The position numbers and the translations under genes were made by a program. Shown piece after piece: positions 42,538-50,942 of a stretch of DNA of 64,000 nt (its first letter is position 1; the number at the start of each line of letters is the position of its first letter). A model generated the notes under the pieces. It was given only the letters and a program-made list of their open reading frames with translations, ran no database searches and was not told the DNA's origin. The DNA comes from Nocardioides plantarum (GTDB lineage: Bacteria > Actinomycetota > Actinomycetes > Propionibacteriales > Nocardioidaceae), in assembly GCF_006346395.1 (NCBI RefSeq), contig NZ_VDMS01000001.1, positions 2,232,001 through 2,296,000 on the forward strand, written 5' to 3'.

Positions 42538-43545
42538 TCAGTCGCGCGGCCGCACCACCCACGCCGCGAGCCGCGAGTAGCCCTTCACCGACAGCCGGCG
42601 CAGCAGGCGGAAGTGGAAGTCGGGGTGGTGGACCTCGACGTCGTCGTCCACGCCGTTGAGTGCCGCGTAGGCGCCGCGGTCGACGAGCACCGAGCCGGGC
42701 CGCGCGGCCGAGGTCAGCCGGGCCGCGATGTTGACCGTCTCGCCGTAGACGTCGCCGAGGCGTCGTACGGTCACGCCGTGCGCGAGCCCGGCCCGCACCT
42801 CGGGGAACGGGTCGGCCTCGTCGGAGCCGCGGCGGCACAGCTCGAGCGCGACGTCGAGCGCGGCCCGCGGGTCGTCGGCGACGTAGAGCACCTCGTCGCC
42901 GATGTTCTTGATGATCCGCCCGCCGCGGGCCACGACGAGGGCGGTGGTCTCGTTCTCGAAGGTCTCGATCCACGCGACCAGCTCGTGCTCGGTGAGGCTC
43001 TTGCTGCGCGAGGTGTAGCCGACGATGTCGACGAACCCCACCGTCAGCGGCGCGGCCGATCCGGGCGAGCCCGCCGTCGGCTCGGCGTCGGCCAGTCGCC
43101 GCGCACTGGCGCTGACCAGGTGGCGCCGCCACACGTAGCTCTGCAGTGCCTCGACGCGCGGGACCACCTCGGCGGCCAGCGTGGCCGTGCTCTCGTCGAG
43201 GTCGGCGCCGCTCTCGAGGGCGACCGTCGCGAGCAGGCTGGTCTGCCAGTCGGCGAGCCGGGCGAAGCTGCGACCCCAGGTGCGCACCAGCGCGGCCTGC
43301 CGCTCGGCGGACAGGATGCCGAGCTCGACCAGCTCCTGGGCGCCGCGGAGCGCGTCGACGTCGGCCGGGGTGAACACGACCTCGTCGTCCTCGACGTGGG
43401 CGAAGCCGAGCAGCGCCCACAGCCGTACGGCGTCCTCGAGGGGTACGCCGGAGAGCTCGACGACCTGGGCGCGGGTCAGCGACGGCGCCGCGCCCAGCAG
43501 GTAGGCGTCGAGCCGGTCGAGCGCGTCGCCGGGCCGCTCGGTCAG
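42538..43545 (-). CDS. Class III adenylyl cyclase with N-terminal regulatory domain, likely CTG start
   Basis: 335 residues if translation begins at CTG 43545. No ATG or GTG lies in this frame upstream of 43377, yet the frame upstream of 43377 has excellent coding character (DALDRLDAYLLGAAPSLTRA, then VRLWALLGFAHVEDDEVVFT) and resembles the N-terminal domain of mycobacterial Rv1264/Rv2212-type cyclases. CTG 43545 overlaps the upstream stop as CTGA, like the ATGA/GTGA junctions elsewhere. The catalytic domain has LTVGFVDIVGYTSRSKSLTE (metal Asp), GGRIIKNIGDEVLYVADDPR (second Asp) and YGETVNIAARLTSAARPG (Asn/Arg). It makes cAMP. GTG 43377 is the fallback start. Confidence 0.85.
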   Translation of the reverse strand: MTERPGDALDRLDAYLLGAAPSLTRAQVVELSGVPLEDAVRLWALLGFAHVEDDEVVFTPADVDALRGAQELVELGILSAERQAALVRTWGRSFARLADWQTSLLATVALESGADLDESTATLAAEVVPRVEALQSYVWRRHLVSASARRLADAEPTAGSPGSAAPLTVGFVDIVGYTSRSKSLTEHELVAWIETFENETTALVVARGGRIIKNIGDEVLYVADDPRAALDVALELCRRGSDEADPFPEVRAGLAHGVTVRRLGDVYGETVNIAARLTSAARPGSVLVDRGAYAALNGVDDDVEVHHPDFHFRLLRRLSVKGYSRLAAWVVRPRD

Positions 43546-43919
43546 CTGGCCGGGCCCGTCACGCGCGACTCGACGACGGCCGTGACCTTCTCGCGGAACG
43601 ACGGCAGCTCGGTGAGCAGCGCGTTGACGTCGGCGTCGGTGAAGTGGATGGCCACCAGCGGCGTCAGGGCCACGATCGAGGCGGTGCGCAGCGTGTGGCC
43701 GACGATGGCCGCCTCGCCGACGATGTCGCCGGGGCCGAGCTGGGCGATCTCGGTGCCGTCGCGGCGTACGGAGACGGTGCCCTCGAGCAGGATGTAGGCC
43801 TTGTCGGCGGGGGTGTCCTCCCAGATCGGCGACCAGCCCTGCGGGAGCGTGACGCGGCGCCCGCGCGCGCTGATCCGGGCGATCTCCTGGGACGTGAAGG
43901 AGTCGAAGAACGAAGCCAT
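43542..43919 (-). CDS. Cyclic-nucleotide-binding domain protein
   Basis: 125 residues from ATG 43919. A single Crp-type cNMP-binding beta barrel: TLPQGWSPIWEDTPADKAYI, LLEGTVSVRRDGTEIAQLGP and GDIVGEAAIVGHTLRTASIV, with GEAA/R resembling the phosphate-binding cassette (normally GExAL...RxA). There is no C-terminal HTH, so it is not a transcription factor by itself. Its stop overlaps the cyclase start (CTGA), so sensor and enzyme are made together; it may modulate the cyclase or buffer cAMP. Confidence 0.85.
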   Translation of the reverse strand: MASFFDSFTSQEIARISARGRRVTLPQGWSPIWEDTPADKAYILLEGTVSVRRDGTEIAQLGPGDIVGEAAIVGHTLRTASIVALTPLVAIHFTDADVNALLTELPSFREKVTAVVESRVTGPAS

Positions 43920-44018
43920 GGTGGAGCCTTCCTTGCCGGAGGTGAGCAAGGTCGATCCTGGCCGAGGTGCGCGGTGGGTGTCCAGGAGTCTCAGGAGCGG
44001 CCCGTCCACCGCCAGTTG

Positions 44019-44062
44019 CAGGCCAGTCGCAGGTCAGTAGCGGGTCAGCCGCAGGTCAGAGC
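44019..44062. repeat. Four 11-bp direct repeats
   Basis: CAGGCCAGTCG, CAGGTCAGTAG, CGGGTCAGCCG and CAGGTCAGAGC follow one another with an exact 11-bp period, ending inside the arginine deiminase stop region. About 100 bp upstream (minus strand) of the cNMP-binding gene. The spacing suits a tandem-binding regulator or could be simple slippage. Confidence 0.5.
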
Positions 44063-45273
44063 GGGTCGCGCTCGATCGGGCAGCTCATGCAGCGCGGGCC
44101 GCCGCGGCCCGAGCCCAGCTCGGAGCCGGCGATCCGGACGACCTCGATGCCGGCGTCCTCGAGCCGCGCGTTGGTGCCGTCGTTGCGCTCGTAGGCGACC
44201 GCGACGCGGGGGGCCAGGGCGAGGGTGTTGTTGCCGTCGTCCCACTGCTCGCGCTCGGCCTCGACCGGGTCGAGCCCGGTGGCGATGCGGTGCACCTTGT
44301 CGAGGCCCATGGCGTCGGCCGCGGCCTCGAGGAACGGCCGCGCGGGGGCGACGTCGAGCAGCATCGAGCCCGAGCCGTCCGGCGACTCCGTGAGACCGGC
44401 CGGGGTGACGGCGTACGCGACGAGGGAGTCGGCGACGTTCTCGTAGACGACCATCAGGTCGACGTCGACCATCGTGCAGATGGTGTCGAGGTGCATGGTC
44501 GCGCGCTCCTGCGCGATCGGGACGGCGAGCACGGTGTGGGCGAGGTCCTGGTCGAACATCTGCCGCGCGATCCGCTCGACGCCGGCGGGGGTGGTGCGCT
44601 CGCCGACGCCGACCGCGACGACGCCGGGGGAGAGCAGCAGCACGTCGCCGCCCTCGACGTGCTCGTAGTGGGCCCCGTGGATGCGCGGGGTGCCGACGAA
44701 GCGCGGGTGGCGGGTATAGATCAGCTCGGTCAGCTCGGTCTCGCGCTTGCGGGCCGGCATCGTCAGGCTGGTGATCGCGACGCGGTCGCGCACCCACACC
44801 GAGGAGTCGCGGGTGAAGAGCAGGTTGGGCAGCGGGTCGACCAGGAACGCGTCGCTGGCCAGCAGCGAGGTCACCAGCCCGAAGCCGCCACGCACCTCGT
44901 CGTTGCGGATGCCCGCGGTGAGGTAGGTCGTGAGGTCGGCCGGGGTGGCCTCGGCCAGGAAGCCGCGCAGGTAGTGGCGCATCGTGTCGCCGAGCTCGAG
45001 GCCGCGGATGACCGTGTCGACCGCGATCTGGCGCGAGGTCTCGTCGGTGAGGGTCTCGGTGAGCAGCTCGGTGAGGTAGAGGACCTCGACGTCGCGGTCG
45101 CGCAGCGCCTGGGCGAACGCGTCGTGCTCGTCCTGCGCGCGAGCGACCCAGGGGATGCCGTCGAAGAGCAGCCGGTCGTTGTTGCGCGGGGTGAGCCGGC
45201 TGAGCTCGGGTCCGGGTCGGTGGAGCATGACCGTCCGCAGACGTCCGACCTCGCTGTCTGCGCCGTGTGCCAT
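44056..45273 (-). CDS. arcA: Arginine deiminase
   Basis: 405 residues, normal length. Motifs: [34 protein letters not shown] (substrate Asp), [40 protein letters not shown] (catalytic His) and the nucleophile Cys395 in [16 protein letters not shown]. It hydrolyses L-arginine to citrulline and ammonia. No arcB, arcC or arginine/ornithine antiporter gene lies in the window, so it may serve acid or nitrogen stress rather than ATP generation. TAGGCT lies 7 bp before the ATG (leaderless), directly next to a palindromic operator. Confidence 0.93.
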   Translation of the reverse strand: MAHGADSEVGRLRTVMLHRPGPELSRLTPRNNDRLLFDGIPWVARAQDEHDAFAQALRDRDVEVLYLTELLTETLTDETSRQIAVDTVIRGLELGDTMRHYLRGFLAEATPADLTTYLTAGIRNDEVRGGFGLVTSLLASDAFLVDPLPNLLFTRDSSVWVRDRVAITSLTMPARKRETELTELIYTRHPRFVGTPRIHGAHYEHVEGGDVLLLSPGVVAVGVGERTTPAGVERIARQMFDQDLAHTVLAVPIAQERATMHLDTICTMVDVDLMVVYENVADSLVAYAVTPAGLTESPDGSGSMLLDVAPARPFLEAAADAMGLDKVHRIATGLDPVEAEREQWDDGNNTLALAPRVAVAYERNDGTNARLEDAGIEVVRIAGSELGSGRGGPRCMSCPIERDPL

Positions 45274-45288
45274 GTTGAGGAGCCTAAC

Positions 45289-45313
45289 GACAATCGCGAT
45301 TGTCAGACAATCG
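45289..45313. promoter_or_regulatory. Overlapping palindromes upstream of arcA
   Basis: GACAATCGCGATTGTC (45289-45304, perfect 16 bp) overlaps CGATTGTCAGACAATCG (45297-45313, perfect 17 bp), giving three alternating half-sites GACAATCG. It sits 2-3 bp upstream of the arcA -10 box (TAGGCT, 45281-45286), covering the spacer and -35. A strong repressor site. TTGTCAGACAA also matches the loose GntR/FadR pattern TnGTnnnACnA. Confidence 0.75.
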
Positions 45314-45316
45314 CCG

Positions 45317-46219
45317 TCAGAGGGTGGTGACGAACCGCTCGAGCAGGGCGGAGAGCCGTCGGGTCTCGGCGGCCGTGAGAGGGGCGACGCGGTTGTTCAT
45401 GGCGTCGGCGACCGTGCGGGCCTGCGCGAGCACAGCGTCGGCGCCGGGACGCAGGTGCAGCAGCGACGTACGCCGGTCGGCCGGGTCGCGTCGGCGCTCG
45501 ATCAGGCCGTGCTCCTCGAGGGCGTCGGCGATCTGGACGACCCGGGCGCCGCTCACGCCGAGCAGGCGCGCGAGCTCGGCCTGGGCGACCGGCTCGGTGC
45601 TGGCGATGGCGGTCAGCGCCCCGAATAGTCGCGGCTCGAGCCCGAGCGGCTCGAGGAGCGCGAGGAAGTCGCGGTGCATCACGGCGTGGAGTCGGCTCAC
45701 CAGGAACCCGATGCTGCCGCGCAGCGCCGGCAGCAGGGCGGTCGGCAGCCCCGGCGCCACGACGCGCAGCAGCAGGTCGAGGAGCTCGGCCTGCTCGTCG
45801 GCGGAGAAGGGCGCGGTGAGCCGGTCCTGCATCGCGCCGACGTGGCGCTGCCAGTCGTGGGCTGCGGCGGCCCCGGCCGCGGTGCGGGTCAGGGCGTAGG
45901 AGCGACGGTCGGCGGGGCTGCGGACCCGTTCGACCAGTCCGCGGGCGGACAGGTCGCCGGCGACGCGCGTCATCGTCGTCCGGCTGACCCCGGCGGCCTC
46001 GGCCAGCTCCTGCTGGGAGTGGGGGACGTCGGAGTCGAGGATGAGGAGCACGGCGTAGGCGTGGACGTCGACGCCGGCCGGAAGCTCCTGGGCGAGCGCG
46101 AGCGCGACGCGGGCGTGCGCGCGCCACACGAGGTGGCCCAGCAGCTCGCTCAGCGCGGGCAGCAGCTCGCGGCTGTCGACGACGCCCTCGGCGACGAGGT
46201 CACGGTCGGGGTGGACCAC
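45317..46219 (-). CDS. Regulator with two tandem MarR domains
   Basis: 300 residues from GTG 46219, with GGAGGG 6 bp upstream. The first MarR wHTH (about residues 15-130): [20 protein letters not shown] and [20 protein letters not shown]. The second (about 160-290): [40 protein letters not shown] and LLHLRPG. MarR proteins normally dimerise; this is a single-chain 'dimer', so two different half-sites or ligands are possible. It lies between the arcA operator and, divergently, an MFS exporter with three 15-bp repeats in the promoter. Confidence 0.85.
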   Translation of the reverse strand: MVHPDRDLVAEGVVDSRELLPALSELLGHLVWRAHARVALALAQELPAGVDVHAYAVLLILDSDVPHSQQELAEAAGVSRTTMTRVAGDLSARGLVERVRSPADRRSYALTRTAAGAAAAHDWQRHVGAMQDRLTAPFSADEQAELLDLLLRVVAPGLPTALLPALRGSIGFLVSRLHAVMHRDFLALLEPLGLEPRLFGALTAIASTEPVAQAELARLLGVSGARVVQIADALEEHGLIERRRDPADRRTSLLHLRPGADAVLAQARTVADAMNNRVAPLTAAETRRLSALLERFVTTL

Positions 46220-46277
46220 GTCGTTCCCTCCAGGTCTTGACGTCCGGTGCCGGAAGCGTACTGTAACCAGGGCAATC

Positions 46278-46322
46278 ATTAACCTCGTGACGATTAACCC
46301 GTTGACGAATAACCCCGTGAGG
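46278..46322. repeat. Three exact 15-bp tandem repeats in the MFS/MarR promoter
   Basis: ATTAACCTCGTGACG (46278-46292), ATTAACCCGTTGACG (46293-46307) and AATAACCCCGTGAGG (46308-46322). Perfect 15-bp period, ending 7 bp before the MFS start. Candidate binding sites for the tandem-MarR protein. Confidence 0.7.
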
Positions 46323-46329
46323 ATCTCTC

Positions 46330-48009
46330 ATGACCGAGACCACGACCCGCGACCCGAAGTGGTGGACGCTCGTCGCCGTCTGCACCGGCGTCTTCATGCT
46401 GCTGCTCGACATCACGATCGTGAACGTCGCGCTGCCCGACATCCAGAGCGAGCTCGACGCGAGCCTGTCCGACCTGCAGTGGGTGATCGACGCCTATGCG
46501 CTGAGCCTGGCCTCGCTGCTCCTCACCGCCGGCTCGCTGGCCGACCTCTACGGGCGCAAGCGGGTCTTCGTCATCGGCACGGTGCTCTTCACCGTCGGCT
46601 CGGTGGCCTGCGGCCTGGCCCAGAGCGTCGACTTCCTCACCGCGGCCCGCGCGTTCCAGGGCATCGGCGGCGCGGCGATGTTCGCCACGGCGCTCGCCCT
46701 GCTGGCCTCGGCGTTCACCGGCAAGGACCGCGGTACGGCGTTCGGTGCGTTCGGCGCCACGACCGGCGTGGCCGTCGCCATCGGCCCCGTGCTCGGCGGC
46801 GTGCTGACCAGTGGCATCAGCTGGCGCTGGATCTTCTTCGTCAACATCCCGATCTGCCTGGTCGCCCTGTTCGTCACCATCGGCAAGGTCCGCGAGTCGC
46901 ACAACCCCCGCGCCGGATCGCCGGACTGGGCCGGTTTCCTGTCCTTCAGCGGGTCGCTCGGGCTGCTCGTCTACGGCCTGATCCGCGCCGGCGAGGACGG
47001 CTTCGGCGACAGCGCCGTCATCGCGTGCCTGGTGGCCGCGACGTTCCTCCTGCTGGTCTTCCTGGCGGTCGAGGTCGGGGCGCGGCACCCGATGTTCGAC
47101 CTGTCGCTGCTCAGGAAGCCGACCTTCACCGGCGGCCTGATCGCCGCCTTCGGCGTCTCGTCGTCGATCTTCTCGCTGCTGGCCTACCTCGTCATCTACG
47201 TGCAGAACGTGCTCGGCTACTCCGCGGTGCAGACCGGCTTCCGCTTCCTGTTCCTGTCGGCGACGTCGTTCTTCGCGGCCGCCATCGCGGGCCGGTTGAG
47301 CGAGCGGATCCCGGTGAAGTGGTTGATCGGTCCCGGCTTCACCGTCCTGGGCATCGGCCTGCTCCTCCTGCACGGCGTCGCCGAGTCCAGCGACCCCGGC
47401 GAGTGGACCCACCTGATCCCGGGCCTGCTGGTCGCGGGTGTGGGCATCGGGCTGATCAACCCGCCGCTGGCCTCGACGGCGGTCGGCGTCGTCGAGGTCG
47501 CCCGCTCCGGGATGGCGTCGGGCGTCAACTCGACCTTCCGTCAGGTCGGCATCGCCACCGGTATCGCCGCCCTCGGCTCGATCTTCGCCCACGAGGTCGC
47601 CGACAAGGTGACCGAGGGCCTGCGCGGCACCCCGGCGGCCGCCCAGTCCGACCAGATCGCCGCCGCGGTCACCGGCGGGCAGGTCGACGCCGTCGTCCGG
47701 GCTGCCCCGGCCGAGTCCCAGGCTGCGATCGCGCAGGCGACCACGACCGCGTTCGTCGACTCGCTCAACCACATCATCCTGATCGCCGCGGTCATCGCGT
47801 TCGTCTCCGCGCTCGCCTCGTTCCTGCTGATCCGGCAGAAGGACTTCGTGGTGCGCGGCGGTCCGCCGCCCTCGACCGGGGGCGACGTGCGCGACGCCGA
47901 GGCCGAGGCGGAGGCCGAGGCGGCCGGTCGCGCCGGGCCGGGTGAGCCGGTCGAGGTGGGCCACGGGACCCACGCGCGCACCGAGGAACCCGGCAAGCAC
48001 CGGCCCTGA
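46330..48009 (+). CDS. MFS exporter, DHA2 family (copy 1)
   Basis: 559 residues, 14 hydrophobic segments. Signatures: DPKWWTLVAVCTGVFMLLLD, ITIVNVALPDIQSELDASLS, LQWVIDAYALSLASLLLTAG, DLYGRKRVFVIG (motif A) and GVAVAIGPVLGGVLTSGISW (motif C). The C-terminal 60 residues are hydrophilic and acidic (RDAEAEAEAEAAGRAG). Probably exports an amphipathic toxin. Divergent from the tandem-MarR regulator. It has a close paralogue 0.5 kb downstream. Confidence 0.92.
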   Translation: MTETTTRDPKWWTLVAVCTGVFMLLLDITIVNVALPDIQSELDASLSDLQWVIDAYALSLASLLLTAGSLADLYGRKRVFVIGTVLFTVGSVACGLAQSVDFLTAARAFQGIGGAAMFATALALLASAFTGKDRGTAFGAFGATTGVAVAIGPVLGGVLTSGISWRWIFFVNIPICLVALFVTIGKVRESHNPRAGSPDWAGFLSFSGSLGLLVYGLIRAGEDGFGDSAVIACLVAATFLLLVFLAVEVGARHPMFDLSLLRKPTFTGGLIAAFGVSSSIFSLLAYLVIYVQNVLGYSAVQTGFRFLFLSATSFFAAAIAGRLSERIPVKWLIGPGFTVLGIGLLLLHGVAESSDPGEWTHLIPGLLVAGVGIGLINPPLASTAVGVVEVARSGMASGVNSTFRQVGIATGIAALGSIFAHEVADKVTEGLRGTPAAAQSDQIAAAVTGGQVDAVVRAAPAESQAAIAQATTTAFVDSLNHIILIAAVIAFVSALASFLLIRQKDFVVRGGPPPSTGGDVRDAEAEAEAEAAGRAGPGEPVEVGHGTHARTEEPGKHRP

Positions 48010-48057
48010 CCGGCGCTGCACCACGGCCGACCGGGCCGGGCGTCGTACGGTGCGGAC

Positions 48058-48447
48058 ATGGACGCACTCGGGACGATCGCCGTGGTGCTCGCCGCCCTGG
48101 CCCTGGTGGTCTCGGGGCTCGCGCTGCGCCGTACCCAGCGCCGCTCCGACGGCTCCGACCTGCCCTCGGACCTGCTCGGCCTGCGTCGTGAGGTCGCTGC
48201 CCTGCGCACCGAGGCCGGCGACGGGCTGCGCCACCTCGCCGTCGTCCGGTACGACGCCTTCGGCGACATGGGCGGCCACCTGTCGTGGAGCCTGGCGCTG
48301 CTCGACGACCGGGGTGACGGGGTCGTGGTGACCTCGATCCACGGGCGCAGCGAGGGCCGTACCTACGCCAAGAGCATCGCCTCGTGGACCTCCGACCAGC
48401 AGCTCTCGCCCGAGGAGGACGAGGCGGTCGCGCAGGCGCGCACCTGA
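48058..48447 (+). CDS. DUF4446 family protein
   Basis: 129 residues. One N-terminal membrane helix (LGTIAVVLAALALVVSGLAL), a short coiled segment (LLGLRREVAALRTEAGDGL), then the DUF4446 core: VVRYDAFGDMGGHLSWSLAL, LLDDRGDGVVVTSIHGRSEG, RTYAKSI. The family is widespread in Gram-positives with no known role. A TACGGT box lies 6 bp before the ATG. It separates the two paralogous exporters. Confidence 0.9.
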   Translation: MDALGTIAVVLAALALVVSGLALRRTQRRSDGSDLPSDLLGLRREVAALRTEAGDGLRHLAVVRYDAFGDMGGHLSWSLALLDDRGDGVVVTSIHGRSEGRTYAKSIASWTSDQQLSPEEDEAVAQART

Positions 48448-48532
48448 CCCCCGGCCGGCGGCGCACCTCGCATCGGCCCCGCCGCTCGCCCGGGTGAGTC
48501 GTCCTGTCGGTTGCAGGGGCCAGGATGAGCAC

Positions 48533-50236
48533 ATGACCGACACGGCCCAGAAGCAGCCGCACGACCCGAAGTGGTGGACCCTCGTCGCGGTCTGCACCGG
48601 CGTCTTCATGCTGTTGCTCGACATCACCATTGTCAACGTGGCGCTGTTCGACATCCAGGAGGACCTCGACGCCTCGCTGTCCGACGTGCAGTGGGTGATC
48701 GACGCCTACGCGCTGAGCCTGGCCGCGCTGCTGCTGACCGCGGGGTCGTTGGCCGACCTCTTCGGCCGCAAGCGCGTGTTCGTGATCGGGCTGCTGCTGT
48801 TCACGGGCGGGTCGGTGCTGTGCGGGTCGGCGACCAGCGTGCTGTTCCTGTCGCTGTCGCGCGCGGCCCAGGGCATCGGCGGTGCGGCGATGTTCGCCAC
48901 CGCCCTGGCCCTGCTCGCCTCGGCGTTCACCGGCAAGGACCGCGGCGTCGCCTTCGCCGCCTTCGGCGCCACCACCGGCCTCTCGGTGGCGATCGGGCCG
49001 GTCGTCGGCGGGGTCCTCGTCTCGGGGCTGTCGTGGCGGTGGATCTTCTTCGTCAACATCCCGATCTGCGTGGTCGCGCTCGTCGTGACGATCTTCCGTG
49101 TCCAGGAGTCGCACAACCCGCGCGCCGGCCGGCCCGACTGGATCGGCTTCGTCACCTTCAGCGCCGCGCTCGGCGCGCTGGTCTACGGCCTGATCGAGGC
49201 CGGCCAGCACTCGTGGGGCGAGACCAAGGTCGTCCTCTGCCTGGTCGGCTCGGCGGTGCTCCTCGCCCTGTTCGTGGTCAGCCAGCTCAAGCGCCGCGAC
49301 CCGATGTTCGACCTCGCGTTGCTGCGCAAGCCGACCTTCACCGGCGGGCTCGTCGCGGCCTTCGGCATCTCTGCCGGGGTGTTCGCGCTCTTCACCTACC
49401 TCGTCCTCTACCTCCAGGGCGTGCTCGGCTTCTCCGCGGTCAAGGCCGGGCTCATCTTCCTGTTCCTGTCCGGCACCTCGTTCCTCGCGGCCATCGTGGC
49501 CGGCCGCCTCACCGAGCACGTGCCGGTCAAGTGGCTCATCGCGCCCGGCTTCCTGGTCGCCGGCGTCGGCCTGCTGCTGATGTACGGCGTCGACAACTCC
49601 GCCGACCCCTCGCAGTGGCACCACCTGATCGCCGGGCTGCTCGTGACCGGCGCCGGCATCGGCATGATCAACCCGCCGCTGGCCTCGACCGCGGTCGGCG
49701 TCGTACCCCCCGCGCAGTCGGGCATGGCCTCCGGCGCCAACTCGACCTTCCGCCAGGTCGGTATCGCCACCGGCATCGCCGCCCTCGGCTCGATCCTCGC
49801 CCAGCAGGTCACCTCCGACGTCGAGCGCGGCCTGTCCGGCGTCGTACCGCCCCAGGCCCTCGGGCCGCTCTCCGAGGCCATCAGCAGCGGCCAGGTGCGC
49901 GTCGCCGCCCAGATCGCCGGTGACGGCAAGGCCGGCGAGGCCGTGGGTCGCGTCGGCACCCAGGCCTACGTCGACGGCCTCAACACCGTGCTGCTCATCG
50001 GCGCGATCCTCTGCCTGGTCGCCGGTGCGATCTGCCTGGTGCTGATCCGTCAGTCCGACTTCGACAACGCCGGCCGCTACGACGCCCCGCCCGCGGGCGG
50101 GGGTGGTGCTGACTCTGGCGGCGAGCAGCCCAAGCACGTCGATCCCGCGGCCCACGAGGTGCCGCTCGAGGGCGGCGCCCACGCCGCCGGTGCGCACGTC
50201 GCGCCCGAGGACGACGCGGAGATCGCGACGACCTGA
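48533..50236 (+). CDS. MFS exporter, DHA2 family (copy 2)
   Basis: 567 residues from ATG 48533. Closely similar to copy 1 along the whole length (DPKWWTLVAVCTGVFMLLLD, LDASLSDVQWVIDAYALSLA, ALLASAFTGKDRG, LRKPTFTGGLVAAFGISAGV, STFRQVGIATGIAALGSI), so the pair arose by duplication. The hydrophilic C-terminal tail differs (HVDPAAHEVPLEGGAHAAGA). No regulator gene of its own is adjacent. Its end lies 7 bp from the convergent kdpE stop. Confidence 0.92.
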   Translation: MTDTAQKQPHDPKWWTLVAVCTGVFMLLLDITIVNVALFDIQEDLDASLSDVQWVIDAYALSLAALLLTAGSLADLFGRKRVFVIGLLLFTGGSVLCGSATSVLFLSLSRAAQGIGGAAMFATALALLASAFTGKDRGVAFAAFGATTGLSVAIGPVVGGVLVSGLSWRWIFFVNIPICVVALVVTIFRVQESHNPRAGRPDWIGFVTFSAALGALVYGLIEAGQHSWGETKVVLCLVGSAVLLALFVVSQLKRRDPMFDLALLRKPTFTGGLVAAFGISAGVFALFTYLVLYLQGVLGFSAVKAGLIFLFLSGTSFLAAIVAGRLTEHVPVKWLIAPGFLVAGVGLLLMYGVDNSADPSQWHHLIAGLLVTGAGIGMINPPLASTAVGVVPPAQSGMASGANSTFRQVGIATGIAALGSILAQQVTSDVERGLSGVVPPQALGPLSEAISSGQVRVAAQIAGDGKAGEAVGRVGTQAYVDGLNTVLLIGAILCLVAGAICLVLIRQSDFDNAGRYDAPPAGGGGADSGGEQPKHVDPAAHEVPLEGGAHAAGAHVAPEDDAEIATT

Positions 50237-50243
50237 GCCAGTC

Positions 50244-50942
50244 TCACGGCTCGAGCGTGTACCCCAACCCGGCACTCGTGATCAGGTGCCGCGGCGCCGA
50301 GGGATCGGCCTCGAGCTTGCGGCGCAGCTGGGCGGCGTAGACGCGCAGGTAGTTGGTCTCGTGCTCGTACGCCGGGCCCCACACCTCGCGCAGCACCTGC
50401 TCGCGCGGCACCAGCCGGCCCAGGTTGCGGGTGAGCAGCTCGAGGAACGCCCACTCGGTGGGCGTCAGGCGTACGTCGACCCCGTCGCGGGCGACGCGCT
50501 TGCGGGCCAGGTCGATGGTGAGGTCGCCCACGACGACGACCGACTGGGTGCTGGCGGGGGCGGCCTCCTGCGAGCGTCGTACGGCGGCCCGCAGGCGCGC
50601 GAGCAGCTCGTTCATCGCGAACGGCTTGGTGACGTAGTCGTCGGCGCCCAGGTCGAGGGCCTCCACCTTGTCCTCGCCGTGCTGACGCGCCGAGAGCACG
50701 ACGATCGGGACGGTGGTCCAGCCGCGCAGACCGGCGATCACCTCGCCGCCGTCCATGTCGGGCAGGCCCAGGTCGAGCAGGACGACGTCGGGGTGCGTGG
50801 TCGCGGCGGCGTCGAGGGCGGCGCGACCGTCGGCGGCGGTGACGACCTCCCAGCCGTGGGCGCGCAGGTTGATGGCCAGGGCCCGGGCCAGCGCCGGCTC
50901 GTCGTCGACGACGAGCACCTTGTGGGCCGCGGTGCTGCTCAC
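50244..50942 (-). CDS. kdpE: KdpE, OmpR-family response regulator
   Basis: 232 residues from GTG 50942, which overlaps the kdpD stop (GTGA). The receiver domain has KVLVVDDEPALARALAINLR (acidic pair), DVVLLDLGLPDMDGGEVIAG (phospho-Asp), VLSARQHGEDKVEAL and DYVTKPFAMNELLARLRAAV. The C-terminal winged helix has VRLTPTEWAFLELLTRNLGR, VPREQVLREVWGPAYEHETN and YLRVYAAQLRRKLE. It activates the kdp operon on potassium limitation. OmpR-type factors bind 11-bp-spaced direct repeats, as found upstream of kdpF. Confidence 0.95.
   Translation of the reverse strand: MSSTAAHKVLVVDDEPALARALAINLRAHGWEVVTAADGRAALDAAATTHPDVVLLDLGLPDMDGGEVIAGLRGWTTVPIVVLSARQHGEDKVEALDLGADDYVTKPFAMNELLARLRAAVRRSQEAAPASTQSVVVVGDLTIDLARKRVARDGVDVRLTPTEWAFLELLTRNLGRLVPREQVLREVWGPAYEHETNYLRVYAAQLRRKLEADPSAPRHLITSAGLGYTLEP

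Noticed and set aside
44045..44797. Minus-strand 250-aa ORF overlapping arcA
   Set aside because: Out-of-frame shadow of the arginine deiminase gene.
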